DNA of 34,176 nt from an uncultured Flavobacteriales bacterium. Its GTDB lineage: Bacteria > Bacteroidota > Bacteroidia > Flavobacteriales > Crocinitomicaceae. Under the pieces are notes generated by a model. It did no database searches. It saw only the letters and a list, made by a program, of their open reading frames with translations, and had not been told where the DNA came from. Below, in pieces: positions 7,862-16,911 of the stretch. Positions within the stretch are counted from its first letter, which is position 1. Every line of letters begins with the position of its first letter. Location: positions 1 to 34,176 of the forward strand of contig CAMLLB010000050.1 of NCBI GenBank assembly GCA_946480815.1, given 5' to 3'. Made by a program: the position numbers and the translations under genes.

Positions 7862-9637
7862 TCACTTTTTGGTTACAACAAGGATTTTAACGTGAATCCC
7901 TGAAAGATTTACGGTATTGTGATCATCATTGTAAAAACGGATGTGCAAGACCCGATCTTCCTGTAGCACGAGGAACGGATGATTGGGGTAGTGGAACCGG
8001 TAGCCTGTTTTTCTTCCAAAATACCAGTTAAAACGGGTGTTATCAATTCTTCTGAATGCCCCTTTTTGGGATTCTATTTCGTGTCTGAGGTTCAGGTCCA
8101 GGCAGTATTTATCCAGCTGAATGTTGGCGTCTATTGTTGTTTGTACATGTTCACCGATGAAGTCATTCAAGTTGATATCCAGAACCGGAATCACGGAATT
8201 CTTACTTTTCACACGGGTAATAACCGTATCCAGGACCACTTGTTTTTTAGATAAAGCGTTCCGTTTGTACAAACGAGTCCCACTTACCGGATCTTGCAAC
8301 ATGCAGGAATAATCCGGCCAATTTAGTGCTTCGACCCATGAAATATGGTAATCTCCCCTGGTAAGAGAATCTTCGGGTAAGTAATCCGTAGCTACATGAG
8401 GTATTTTTTCTTTGCGTGCAAGGTACGCGTAACTGGCTTGTGACACATAATCAGCTGACAGGGAAGCATCAGTTGGAACTTTCCGGAGGATTTCCCGGTA
8501 GAAGCTTCTATGTATACGGTCTTCCGGAGAGAAAACAGAGGTGTCCAAATTCATTTTAAAAGCAAAGGAAATTGGAAAATAAAGCATTAGCAGCAGACAC
8601 CAGCGCAGAACGGGTGCTTGCTGGATACTGAATCCTACCGAAAGCATGAATAAAGGAACCAGGTACATTCCCACACGGTCCATCGGGTAATTAACACCTA
8701 ATATTTTTGAACTGATCTCTATGCTCAAAAGAGTGATCGTAAATAGAAGCGGGATCCACCAGGAAGGATCAAACACTAAATTTTTGAGCCCCGAATTCTT
8801 CCAGCGACTACGGAGTTTTAGTGCGATAAAGGCAATCCATAAAACCAATACATATTTGAGTACCTCGCTTTCGGAGAAGAATATGTTTTTACTGATTGAT
8901 TTTCCGGTAACTTCCCAAAACCCTTCTTTGCTTCCCCACCAAAGTGCACCGGCCTTTTTCAGTTTGTTGATATAGATGTAAACAGGAACTAAAAAGGTCA
9001 TAAAGCACAAAGTCGTAATCCAGAATCCTGCAAGCTGGCGGACAGTGAACTGCTTCCCGTGAATTATGGAAACAAAGATGAGGTAGAATAAAAGGATTAC
9101 GAGCGGGATCAGTAAACTCAGGTTGCAAAGCAGCGCCACAGTAAAAGAGAAAATAACCGCTAGGTAGAAACGGATGTTTTGAGTTTCAAACCAGCGTTGA
9201 ATGAGGTAAAAAGCGAGGATCAGGAAAGCGAGTGAAGGACCGTAACCTCGGGAAAACGAGAAATAATCGAAGATCCAGTGAACGGAAATGAGTGCCAGGA
9301 AGATTAGAATTGAAAAAGAACTTTTGGTCTTTAGGAGAAACTTTCTGCCCGCAAAAAAATAAATGGGGAAGGTGAGAACTGAAAACAGGCGGTAAACAAA
9401 GAAATGGTCTCCGAACAAACGAAAGAACTGGTGCGAGATCAATGAATTCAGGATGTGATTGTTGGCATCCATAGTTGCTCCTCGTCCTGGAAGGTAACCG
9501 GTTTGGATATACCAGTAAAGTGTGGCTAATTCATCAAAAAGGGGTTCAACAAAAAGTGCTCTTAGGATGACATAACTCATCAGAAAAAGAAAAAGTGGCC
9601 AAATCAGCCACTTATTATCTAATCGAAAGAATATCAT
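7862..9637 (-). CDS. GT-C-like polytopic membrane glycosyltransferase (paralog 2)
   Basis: A 591-residue protein with about ten membrane helices and a soluble C-terminal domain. EPLFDELATL places D35-E36 in the first extracytoplasmic loop, followed by GRGATMDANNHILNS, then VNYPMDRVGMY and NLDTSVFSPEDR near the start of the C-terminal domain. All of these are shared with the downstream paralog. The ATG at 9637 directly follows the TAA of subunit A (TAAATG, zero gap), so translation is probably coupled. It likely transfers a sugar from a polyprenyl-phosphate donor outside the inner membrane (family inference). The substrate is unknown. Confidence 0.78.
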   Translation of the reverse strand: MIFFRLDNKWLIWPLFLFLMSYVILRALFVEPLFDELATLYWYIQTGYLPGRGATMDANNHILNSLISHQFFRLFGDHFFVYRLFSVLTFPIYFFAGRKFLLKTKSSFSILIFLALISVHWIFDYFSFSRGYGPSLAFLILAFYLIQRWFETQNIRFYLAVIFSFTVALLCNLSLLIPLVILLFYLIFVSIIHGKQFTVRQLAGFWITTLCFMTFLVPVYIYINKLKKAGALWWGSKEGFWEVTGKSISKNIFFSESEVLKYVLVLWIAFIALKLRSRWKNSGLKNLVFDPSWWIPLLFTITLLSIEISSKILGVNYPMDRVGMYLVPLFMLSVGFSIQQAPVLRWCLLLMLYFPISFAFKMNLDTSVFSPEDRIHRSFYREILRKVPTDASLSADYVSQASYAYLARKEKIPHVATDYLPEDSLTRGDYHISWVEALNWPDYSCMLQDPVSGTRLYKRNALSKKQVVLDTVITRVKSKNSVIPVLDINLNDFIGEHVQTTIDANIQLDKYCLDLNLRHEIESQKGAFRRIDNTRFNWYFGRKTGYRFHYPNHPFLVLQEDRVLHIRFYNDDHNTVNLSGIHVKILVVTKK

Positions 9638-10333
9638 TTATTTTTGGCGAACGGTTCGCTGCTCAATACGCTTTTCAAATTTTTCCCCCTGGAAAATACG
9701 CTGAACAAAGATTCCGGGTGTGTGAATGAAATTCGGGTCCAGTTCTCCTGCCGGAACCAATTCTTCTACTTCTGCAACCGTGATTTTTCCGGCCATAGCC
9801 ATCATCGGGTTGAAATTGCGTGCTGTAGCTTTGTAGATAAGGTTTCCTTCCGTGTCGCCCTTCCACGCTTTGACAATTGCAAAATCTGCAGTTAAAGCAC
9901 TTTCCAAAATGTGTGGCTTTCCATTGAAAACACGCACTTCTTTTCCTTCAGCAACTTCTGTTCCGTATCCGGCAGGTGTAAAGAACATCGGAATTCCTGC
10001 TCCTCCGGCTCTGCAACGCTCTGCCAAAGAACCTTGAGGGATGAGATCCACTTCCAGTTCACCCGAAAGCATTTGGCGCTCAAACTCTTCATTTTCGCCA
10101 ACATAGGAAGAGATCATTTTTTTGATCTGCTTCTTTTGTAATAACAAACCCAATCCAAAATCATCCACACCGGCATTGTTTGAAATACAAGTCAATCCTT
10201 TTGTTCCCATTTTCACCAATTGTGCAATGGAATTTTCGGGGATTCCGCATAATCCGAATCCGCCAACCATCAGGGTCATATTATCTTCAATGCCAGCTAA
10301 GGCCTCTTCAACGTTTTTTACAACTTTATTCAT
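9638..10333 (-). CDS. scoA: 3-oxoacid CoA-transferase subunit A
   Basis: A 231-residue protein from ATG 10333 ([15 protein letters not shown]). [15 protein letters not shown] (from residue 21) is the class I CoA-transferase alpha-subunit signature, and [18 protein letters not shown] follows. I rejected the longer reading from 10399 because it would overlap the end of the penicillin-binding protein gene and adds no family homology. The chosen start lies 10 nt after that gene's stop. Its stop abuts the ATG of a GT-C gene. The partner subunit B lies 3.7 kb further along the same strand. Confidence 0.92.
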   Translation of the reverse strand: MNKVVKNVEEALAGIEDNMTLMVGGFGLCGIPENSIAQLVKMGTKGLTCISNNAGVDDFGLGLLLQKKQIKKMISSYVGENEEFERQMLSGELEVDLIPQGSLAERCRAGGAGIPMFFTPAGYGTEVAEGKEVRVFNGKPHILESALTADFAIVKAWKGDTEGNLIYKATARNFNPMMAMAGKITVAEVEELVPAGELDPNFIHTPGIFVQRIFQGEKFEKRIEQRTVRQK

Positions 10334-10343
10334 GGTGTTTTTA

Positions 10344-12878
10344 TCACATTTGTATTTGGTCGACGATAGTAGTTGTTGAATCGGAAACTTCCGGATCAAT
10401 TTCCACTCCCGTCAGGTTAAATACCGAATTATCAAAATTTCGCGGGGCCTCAAAATCGGTCGTTGAGATGGCTATTTTCGGATCCTTATAGACTTTATTC
10501 ATATAATACCCGTAAATAGGAAGTGCCGTCCGTGCACCTTGTCCCTGATCTGTGCTGCGGAAGCGAACTCCACGGTCTTCTGCTCCAACCCAAACTCCGG
10601 TTGCAAGATCAGGTGTCAGACCCACAAACCAACCATCCGAGTTGTTCTGTGTTGTTCCCGTTTTACCGGCTGTCGGATACGGAATATTTCCATAGTCGGA
10701 ACCACCGCGCAGACGGCTTGCTGTACCTCCCTGAACAACACCTTTCATCATTTTCAGGATGGTATAGGCTACGTTTTCATTCATTGCTTCTTTCGAAACC
10801 GTTTTCGCGCTGTAAATAACGTGCCCGGAACGATCCTCGATGCGAAGAATACTTGTCGGTTTGTTGAAAATCCCTTTGTTCACAAAAGTAGCCTGAGCTC
10901 CCACTAATTCGTAAAGCGATAAGTCCATGGAACCCAAACACATTGCCGGAACGACATCCAGATCGCGCAATTCGATGTCCATATCACGCATGAGTTTCGC
11001 TACTGTTTTCGGACCTGCGAGTGCACCCATTTGTTTCATGATGTAAACTGCGATGTTGTTTTTAGACAAAGCAAGTCCTTTTTGAATCGAGATAGTTCCA
11101 CCGTTTCCGCTGCCGTCTGAGTTTCGCGGACACCATTGTCCATCCGGATTCCCGTTGGGATCGTATAAGTCCACACAATAAGAAATATTTGGAACGACCA
11201 ACCCTGGTTTTACTACATTCATTGTAATTCCGGCAGCATAAACAAACGGTTTGATGGTAGAACCGACTTGTCGTTTTCCGAGTTTCACGTGATCGTATGC
11301 GAAATGATCAATGTTGGCACCGCCAACCCATGCTTTTACAAACCCGGTGCTTGGTTCGATGGAGATTAAACCGGCTTGCAGGAACGATTTGTAGTAGCGG
11401 ATTGAATCCATCGGACTCATCACCGTATCGCGTTCACCGTGCCAGCTAAACACTCTCATTTCGGTTGGCTCATTGAAGATGCGTTTGATCTCTTCTTCAG
11501 ACATACCTGCTTCCGAAAGCACCCGGTAACGATCCGAGCGACGCATGGACGCTTTTAAAATACTGTTTACTTCTTCAGTGGAAAGTGAATTGGAGAAAGG
11601 CCAGTTCTTTGCAGATTTGTTATTTCTGTCAAATTGTGGTTGCAATGTTTCGCTCAAGTGTCTTTCAAGTGCATATTCCGCATGTTCCTGCATATCCGCA
11701 TTCAAAGTCGTATAAATGCGCAATCCGTCTCTGTAAATATCATACGGCAGTCCGTCTTCACGTTTGTAAACCAACGAACCGTCTGCTTTCTTTGAACTCA
11801 ATAATTCAGTTACTTCGTTTCGCAGGGATTCTCTGAAATACGGAGCAATTCCACGTTTGTGGTCTACTACCTGGTAATTGGTGATCAATGGCTTTTTGCT
11901 TAATCGGTCGTAGTCTGCCTGTGTGATCTTTTGACGCAAAGCCTCATTTTCTTCATCCGAGTTTTTAAGCCATTGCTTTAAAACCTGGTTGCGTCTTGTC
12001 AATGCACGAATACTGTCGGCAGCTCTTGCATCTGCAATTTCAGAAGCGGTAATTGCCGAAGGATCAACACCTTTATTTCTTGCCAGCGAAAGCCTGTAAT
12101 TCTTGATTTTGAAGGTGTAAGGGTTATACAAAGCCGGATTCTTACACATTCCAACGAGCATTGCAGCTTCCTCTTTGGATAACTCACTTGGTTTTTTATT
12201 GAAATATACTTTAGAAGCATTCGAAATTCCCACTGCATTATACAGGAAGTCGAATTGATTCAGGTACATCGTGATAATCTCTTCTTTGGTAAAACGGGCT
12301 TCCAAACGAGTTGCAATAATGTTTTCCCGTGCTTTTTCATTGAGTCGGGACCACATTCTGCCAATTCTTCCTGAAGAACCGCTCTCCACATCTTCCCCAT
12401 TGGCACGGGCAAACTCTTCGCGTTCGCGCATTTGAAGGGTATACAATTGTTTTGCCAACTGCTGGGTAATCGTAGAAGCACCTCCGGCACCTCCAACATT
12501 AATAATTGCACGTCCGATTGCTCTGAAATCTACTCCCGAGTGATCGTGAAAACGCTCATCTTCCGTAGCGATCAGTGCGTCGGTTACATTTGGACTAATC
12601 TTACGGTATTCAACAGAAGTACGATTGATCTTCCAGTAACGGCCTAATTCTGTTTCACCATCGTCCGCAATGATAACAGATGCCAATAATTCCGGTGGGT
12701 TGTCAAGCATCGCAACAGGAGGAAGATTGTCTTCCGATTGGAATAAAAGCAATGCTCCGATGAAATAAAGCGGAAAAGTAGCCAACAGCCAGTAGCTGAT
12801 AGTTGCTCTTTTATGCTCTTTCGGTGAAAAAGACGCTGACGTTGCCGGTCCTTTACTTTTTTGTGCCATACGACTCAT
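10344..12878 (-). CDS. Class A penicillin-binding protein (PBP1-type transglycosylase/transpeptidase)
   Basis: An 844-residue bifunctional peptidoglycan synthase. A single N-terminal membrane anchor (about 27-46) is followed by a GT51 domain with [12 protein letters not shown] (catalytic Glu near 106) and [13 protein letters not shown]. The transpeptidase domain has all three motifs: STIK (nucleophile Ser540), SKN (605-607) and KTGTT (739-743). It acts in the periplasm in lipid II polymerisation and cross-linking. The ATG at 12878 ([10 protein letters not shown]) was preferred over a 20-residue longer reading whose N-terminus is Cys-rich and unlike the family. The stop lies 10 nt before scoA, so the two may share a transcript. 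Confidence 0.93.
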   Translation of the reverse strand: MSRMAQKSKGPATSASFSPKEHKRATISYWLLATFPLYFIGALLLFQSEDNLPPVAMLDNPPELLASVIIADDGETELGRYWKINRTSVEYRKISPNVTDALIATEDERFHDHSGVDFRAIGRAIINVGGAGGASTITQQLAKQLYTLQMREREEFARANGEDVESGSSGRIGRMWSRLNEKARENIIATRLEARFTKEEIITMYLNQFDFLYNAVGISNASKVYFNKKPSELSKEEAAMLVGMCKNPALYNPYTFKIKNYRLSLARNKGVDPSAITASEIADARAADSIRALTRRNQVLKQWLKNSDEENEALRQKITQADYDRLSKKPLITNYQVVDHKRGIAPYFRESLRNEVTELLSSKKADGSLVYKREDGLPYDIYRDGLRIYTTLNADMQEHAEYALERHLSETLQPQFDRNNKSAKNWPFSNSLSTEEVNSILKASMRRSDRYRVLSEAGMSEEEIKRIFNEPTEMRVFSWHGERDTVMSPMDSIRYYKSFLQAGLISIEPSTGFVKAWVGGANIDHFAYDHVKLGKRQVGSTIKPFVYAAGITMNVVKPGLVVPNISYCVDLYDPNGNPDGQWCPRNSDGSGNGGTISIQKGLALSKNNIAVYIMKQMGALAGPKTVAKLMRDMDIELRDLDVVPAMCLGSMDLSLYELVGAQATFVNKGIFNKPTSILRIEDRSGHVIYSAKTVSKEAMNENVAYTILKMMKGVVQGGTASRLRGGSDYGNIPYPTAGKTGTTQNNSDGWFVGLTPDLATGVWVGAEDRGVRFRSTDQGQGARTALPIYGYYMNKVYKDPKIAISTTDFEAPRNFDNSVFNLTGVEIDPEVSDSTTTIVDQIQM

Positions 12879-13004
12879 TTGAATGGTAAAAATAACGAAA
12901 TACTGTTCGCAACAGCAAATATCGAAATTCAGATGCAATAGTTAAGCGATTTGAAAGATACTTTCTAACAAAAAAATGCTAAAAAACAGGGTTGATTGAC
13001 ATGT

Positions 13005-13052
13005 ACAAAATGACGTAGGGGTGCGATTAATCGCACCCCTACGTCATTTTGT
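13005..13052. repeat. 48-bp perfect palindrome (TAGGGGTG family)
   Basis: Two 24-nt arms, exact reverse complements with no loop, meet at the centre ATT/AAT (13028/13029). The core TAGGGGTGCGATT recurs in altered form at 18048-18077 and 29171-29196. It lies between the start of the PBP gene and the stop of hemD and may act as a hairpin terminator for hemD. It is best read as a REP-like dispersed palindrome. Confidence 0.85.
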
Positions 13053-13076
13053 CAAGAAAAAATAATCCGTTTTGGA

Positions 13077-13826
13077 TTATTTTTTCTTATTATGTTCTTT
13101 AATAAAATTCTCAATTGCAGCGGTCATGCTCGGTGCATTTGGCATCGGTGCATGAACATCCAGTCTCAAATTGTTTTTCACAACCGCGTTTGCCGTTGTT
13201 GGTCCGAATGCAGCGATCAGGGTTTTGTTTTGCTTGAAGTCAGGGAAATTCTTGAATAAACTTTCGATTCCGCCCGGACTGAAGAAAACAAGCATGTCGT
13301 AGTATACATCTTCCAAATCACTCAAGTCCGAAGCAACTGTTCTGTAAAGCATTGCTTTTGTGAACGGGATTTTTGCTTCTTCCAGTGTTAACGGAATTTT
13401 ATCTTGTAAAATATCGGTGCAAGGAAGTAAAAACTTCTCTCCTTTATGTTTCTTAATCGGGTCAACCAAATCTTCAATGGTTTGTTTTCCAAAGAAAATT
13501 TTGCGTTTGCGGTATGTTACATATTTCTGCAGGTACAATGCAACGGCTTCTGAAATACAGAAATATTTCATTGTATCCGGAACTTCAAAACGAATTTCTT
13601 CTGCGATACGGAAAAAATGGTCAACAGCAGTTTTAGAAGTTAATATGACAGCAGTATGATCTTTAATATCTATTTTCTGAGTACGGAATTCCTGAACAGA
13701 AACACCTTCCACGTGAATAAACGGCCTGAAATCAATTTTCAACTTATATTTTTCGGCCAAATCAAAATACGGAGACTTCTCGCCTTCTGGTTTCGGTTGC
13801 GAAACCAATATTGTCTTAATACTCAA
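13077..13826 (-). CDS. hemD: Uroporphyrinogen-III synthase
   Basis: A 249-residue soluble protein with the two-domain HemD pattern: TILVSQPKPEG at the start, an AVILTSKTAVDHFF block near residue 60, and a second-domain MLVFFSPGGIESLF block near 180. It ends with AAFGPTTANAV and the MPNAPSMTAAIENFI signature. It closes hydroxymethylbilane to uroporphyrinogen III in haem synthesis. It follows the DUF4271 gene by 31 bp on the same strand, an arrangement usual in Bacteroidota. hemW for haem trafficking lies 3 kb away. Confidence 0.88.
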   Translation of the reverse strand: MSIKTILVSQPKPEGEKSPYFDLAEKYKLKIDFRPFIHVEGVSVQEFRTQKIDIKDHTAVILTSKTAVDHFFRIAEEIRFEVPDTMKYFCISEAVALYLQKYVTYRKRKIFFGKQTIEDLVDPIKKHKGEKFLLPCTDILQDKIPLTLEEAKIPFTKAMLYRTVASDLSDLEDVYYDMLVFFSPGGIESLFKNFPDFKQNKTLIAAFGPTTANAVVKNNLRLDVHAPMPNAPSMTAAIENFIKEHNKKK

Positions 13827-13857
13827 GGTTTATTTTGTTTTAGCGTTCAACATTTAT

Positions 13858-14577
13858 TTAACCTAACCAACTTGAAATTTCGCTTGGGAATACCAGTTTT
13901 ATGGCAATCAAAAGAGGTAAAATTTCGAGCGTCCAAAGGTACAAAATTATATAATACCATGACACACCCAATTGGATGGCATGATAAAAAGCACGAATTA
14001 TTCGTAAAACAATGAAAAACAAGAAGGTTCCGCCGATAATTAATTTGGATTCAGTGATTAATTCCGGCTGAAAATAGATGAAAAAGAACTCAATTAAGAT
14101 GACAATTCCGGCTGTTTGGGCCATCGTTAAAGTCAACTGGTTGACTTCTTGGATAATCTGACGGAACCCGGTAATTGTTCCTGCAAGTGAAGTCATAAAA
14201 AGATGGTATACGAGCAGGATCGCAGGAAATGTAGTAAGAACAATTGTCTGATAGGTATTGAAATCCACCAGGGAAAAATGATTATACCAATAAATGTAGG
14301 TCCCGCTGATAATGATATATTGAAAGACCAAAAAAATGGAAGAAAGCGGGTTTTCCCGGATTCCGTTTTTATATTGCTCGGAAAAACTCTGAAAGAAAAA
14401 GGTATTCTGTCCGAGGATCAAAAATATTTCGCGTTGTCTCAACCGCGCAGCCGAGATCAATAGGAGACATAAACCCAAAGCAGCAATGATCAAATAAGAA
14501 TAATGGTTGCTCCTTTCGGTAAGGGCCATTACCTCATTGGTTGCTGAAGTAGTAAAGAATTGTCCGCTTAATTGCAT
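13858..14577 (-). CDS. DUF4271 domain membrane protein
   Basis: A 239-residue inner-membrane protein with about six helices, starting MQLSGQFFTT. A short polar N-terminus and LRQREIFLILGQNTFF after the first helix match the DUF4271 family, which in Bacteroidota sits directly before hemD. A perfect TAnnTTTG box at 14600-14607 gives a leader of about 18 nt, and the gene and hemD probably form one operon. The molecular function is unknown. It may serve a membrane step linked to haem or the cell envelope, but that is only context. Confidence 0.85.
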   Translation of the reverse strand: MQLSGQFFTTSATNEVMALTERSNHYSYLIIAALGLCLLLISAARLRQREIFLILGQNTFFFQSFSEQYKNGIRENPLSSIFLVFQYIIISGTYIYWYNHFSLVDFNTYQTIVLTTFPAILLVYHLFMTSLAGTITGFRQIIQEVNQLTLTMAQTAGIVILIEFFFIYFQPELITESKLIIGGTFLFFIVLRIIRAFYHAIQLGVSWYYIILYLWTLEILPLLIAIKLVFPSEISSWLG

Positions 14578-14599
14578 GAACCGAAATAATTTTCAAATA

Positions 14600-14607
14600 C
14601 AAAAGTA
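14600..14607 (-). promoter_or_regulatory. Promoter -7 box for DUF4271-hemD
   Basis: TACTTTTG on the minus strand matches TAnnTTTG exactly, 22 nt before the start codon. No clear -33 TTG was found. Confidence 0.5.
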
Positions 14608-14655
14608 CTATTTTGTTATTCATGAACGGTTTTTTATTCATTCGTTTGATTTCAT

Positions 14656-14663
14656 TACATTTG
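14656..14663 (+). promoter_or_regulatory. Promoter -7 box for the acyl-CoA dehydrogenase gene
   Basis: TACATTTG matches TAnnTTTG exactly, 25 nt before ATG 14689. It is divergent from the box at 14600-14607, with only 48 bp between them. No clear -33 TTG at the usual spacing. Confidence 0.5.
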
Positions 14664-14688
14664 CACCGATAATTGAAAAAAAACTCAA

Positions 14689-15879
14689 ATGAAATCTGAT
14701 TTATATTCTCATCCGGACTATTTATTAATGGATGAATTGCTTACAGATGAGCAAAAGTTGGTACGCGACGCTGCTCGTGCGTGGGTAAAGAAAGAGGTTT
14801 CTCCGATCATCGACGAACATTATGAAAAGGCGACTTTTCCAATGCATTTGTTGAAAGGATTGGGTGAAATCGGTGCTTTTGGACCTTATATTCCTGAAGA
14901 ATACGGTGGGCCCGGATTGGATCAGATTTCTTATGGTTTGATCATGCAGGAATTGGAGCGTTGTGATTCAGGATTGCGTTCTACGGCATCTGTTCAAAGT
15001 TCATTGGTAATGTACCCGATCTGGAAGTACGGAACCGAAGAGCAAAAAATGAAATACTTGCCGAAACTGGCAACAGGAGAAATGATCGGTTGTTTCGGTT
15101 TGACTGAACCGGATCACGGTTCTGACCCTGGAAGTATGATTACCAACTTCAAGGATATGGGTGACCATTACTTGTTGAACGGGGCAAAAATGTGGATTTC
15201 CAATGCACCGTTTGCGGATATCGCTGTTGTTTGGGCGAAGGATGAAAGCGGACGTATTCACGGATTGGTAGTTGAGCGTGGAATGGAAGGATTTACAACA
15301 CCTGAAATGCATGGGAAATTATCACTTCGCGCTTCAGCAACAGGTGAGTTGATCTTCGTGAATGTAAAAGTTCCGAAAGAAAACTTGCTTCCAGGGCGTT
15401 CAGGATTAGGAGCTCCGCTAAGCTGTTTGGATTCTGCACGTTTCGGAATTGCCTGGGGTGCTTTAGGTGCTGCAATGGATTGCTATGATCAGGCATTGAG
15501 ATATTCAAAAGAACGTTCTCAATTCGGTGTTCCGATCGGATCTTTCCAATTGGTACAAAAGAAATTGGCTGAAATGATCACTGAGATCACGAAAGCTCAA
15601 TTCATCACATTGCGTGTAGGACAATTGAGAAACGAAGGAAGAGCAACTTCTGCAATGATTTCTATGATTAAGAGAAACAATGTGGAAATCGCTTTGGATA
15701 TTGCACGTGAAGCACGTCAAATCCACGGTGGTATGGGTATTACAAGCGAATACTCCATGATGCGCCACATGGCAAATCTGGAATCAGTAGTTACTTACGA
15801 AGGAACACACGATATTCACTTATTGATCACGGGAATGGATGTTACAGGAATTCCTGCTTTCACGAGAGAAAAACCGTAA
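14689..15879 (+). CDS. gcdH: Acyl-CoA dehydrogenase, glutaryl-CoA dehydrogenase type
   Basis: A 396-residue flavoenzyme of normal length. It has the acyl-CoA dehydrogenase signature GCFGLTEPDHGSDPGSM, and FAD-binding WISNAPFADIAVVWA. GKLSLRASATGELIF and RFGIAWGALGAA are typical of glutaryl-CoA dehydrogenases. The catalytic base is Glu371 in TYEGTHDIH, followed by the family's closing TGIPAF. It would oxidise and decarboxylate glutaryl-CoA to crotonyl-CoA in lysine/tryptophan breakdown. It has its own promoter and terminator. Substrate assignment is good but not certain against other acyl-CoA dehydrogenases. Confidence 0.88.
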   Translation: MKSDLYSHPDYLLMDELLTDEQKLVRDAARAWVKKEVSPIIDEHYEKATFPMHLLKGLGEIGAFGPYIPEEYGGPGLDQISYGLIMQELERCDSGLRSTASVQSSLVMYPIWKYGTEEQKMKYLPKLATGEMIGCFGLTEPDHGSDPGSMITNFKDMGDHYLLNGAKMWISNAPFADIAVVWAKDESGRIHGLVVERGMEGFTTPEMHGKLSLRASATGELIFVNVKVPKENLLPGRSGLGAPLSCLDSARFGIAWGALGAAMDCYDQALRYSKERSQFGVPIGSFQLVQKKLAEMITEITKAQFITLRVGQLRNEGRATSAMISMIKRNNVEIALDIAREARQIHGGMGITSEYSMMRHMANLESVVTYEGTHDIHLLITGMDVTGIPAFTREKP

Positions 15880-15910
15880 TTAATTCAAAATTAAAAATGC
15901 AAGATTCAAA

Positions 15911-15932
15911 GGTGGCTGAGCGAAGTCGAAGC
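15911..15932. repeat. CTGAGCG-AGTCGAAG family repeat, single short copy
   Basis: GGTGGCTGAGCGAAGTCGAAGC-type sequence shares CTGAGCG(A/T)AGTCGAAG with both arms at 337-404 and is itself partly self-complementary. It lies between the acyl-CoA dehydrogenase stop and its terminator. Confidence 0.6.
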
Positions 15933-15955
15933 CAACTCCTTTGAACCAAAGTTTT

Positions 15956-15990
15956 AAAACCTTCGGATGAATAGTTCGGAGGTTTTTTTA
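15956..15990 (+). terminator. Rho-independent terminator
   Basis: Stem AAAACCTTCG / CGGAGGTTTT (one G-U pair) with a loop of about 12 nt and a T-run follows the acyl-CoA dehydrogenase gene. Confidence 0.75.
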
Positions 15991-16024
15991 TTTTAGAGCC
16001 ACAAAAATCTAATACTGATACGAT

Positions 16025-16327
16025 ATGGAAAATGAAACATTAGACTCGGTTGCAAGGACTTCTGCACCGGTAAAGGATCTGGACGGAGCAGGTGGTATCC
16101 TGGCGATGGGAATTATTGCGATTCCATTTGGGATGGGAATAATTGGGTTAATTTTGTCGATTATTACCCTAACAAAATCAAGCAAGTTGTTGGCTCTTTA
16201 CCGGGATTATCCTCAGCAATATACAGAATCATCTTACAAAAAGGTAAAAGCAGGAAGAACGTGCGCCATTATAAGCTTGTGCATATTTGTTGCTAGTATT
16301 CTGATCGTTATAGCAGTTGTTTCTTAG
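16025..16327 (+). CDS. Small two-helix membrane protein, CCC-motif/DUF4190-like
   Basis: A 100-residue protein with two hydrophobic helices (about 27-50 and 80-99). The charged loop between them reads LLALYRDYPQQYTESS then KKVKAGRTCAII. This loop resembles Bacteroidota 'CCC motif membrane proteins', although the Cys triplet itself is absent. No signal peptide; function unknown. A TATTTTAG near-box at 15989-15996 may be its promoter. A strong terminator follows at 16394. Confidence 0.7.
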   Translation: MENETLDSVARTSAPVKDLDGAGGILAMGIIAIPFGMGIIGLILSIITLTKSSKLLALYRDYPQQYTESSYKKVKAGRTCAIISLCIFVASILIVIAVVS

Positions 16328-16393
16328 AAGAGTACAATTGGGTAATAAAATTCGAATCTTTTTCGATCTCGGTTGAACTAATTTTATATATTG

Positions 16394-16427
16394 AAAAAAC
16401 CGTTGAAGCGATTCAGCGGTTTTTTTA
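16394..16427 (+). terminator. Rho-independent terminator
   Basis: An A-tract precedes a stem CCGTTGAA / TTCAGCGG (with one G-U pair) and a 4-nt loop, followed by seven T. The A/T symmetry could let it work in both directions, since the next gene (16452) ends toward it. Confidence 0.8.
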
Positions 16428-16451
16428 TTGGAGCATGTTTTCGAATGATAC

Positions 16452-16793
16452 CTAGTTCCAGTTGATTGATATCATGGAGTCATTGAACGAATCGCGTAAA
16501 CGACTTAGTTTTTTTGCGGCATGTTCATCCCCTAAATTGGCCTTAGCTTTTAGTTTGTAATACAGGTCCAAAGAATGTCCGTAAACATCCTGTTCCAGTA
16601 CTTGTTTGATTTCGGAAATACGACCCGTTACACCAATCAGGAAGTGTTCAATTTCGCCTAATTCGTGTAATTCATCTTCCGTTAAATTTTTGAGCTTCAG
16701 TAATTTAGAGTAACGCGGCAATAAAACCCCCAATAAGTCGATAAATCGATCTAATTCTCGTTGAATGGCTGCCTGTTGTTCTTTAAATCCCAT
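16452..16793 (-). CDS. Conserved hypothetical helical protein, 113 residues
   Basis: A small soluble protein from ATG 16793 (MGFKEQQAAIQRELDRFIDL). It is almost entirely predicted helix with many Leu and Glu, consistent with a coiled-coil bundle. It has no signal peptide, no membrane segment and no catalytic motif. The upstream TACTTTTC misses the TAnnTTTG box by the last base. It is monocistronic and convergent with the 16025 gene. Family not recognised. Confidence 0.7.
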   Translation of the reverse strand: MGFKEQQAAIQRELDRFIDLLGVLLPRYSKLLKLKNLTEDELHELGEIEHFLIGVTGRISEIKQVLEQDVYGHSLDLYYKLKAKANLGDEHAAKKLSRLRDSFNDSMISINWN

Positions 16794-16899
16794 ATTTGAA
16801 AAGTATATCTTTTTGTGTTATGGTAAAAATTAAAAGCGTTTTTTAACATTTGATCCAAACAGGAAGATTTTGATCGCACCAAACCGCGTGATTAATGCC

Positions 16900-16907
16900 T
16901 AATTTTG
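16900..16907 (+). promoter_or_regulatory. Promoter -7 box directly before hemW (leaderless)
   Basis: TAATTTTG matches TAnnTTTG exactly and ends 4 nt before ATG 16912. The expected transcription start would be at or next to the A of the start codon. Confidence 0.6.
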
Positions 16908-16911
16908 TACC

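Noticed and set aside
10334..10399. Longer N-terminus for CoA-transferase subunit A
   Set aside because: The extra 22 residues overlap the end of the penicillin-binding protein gene and are not family-like; ATG 10333 fits the subunit's usual start.
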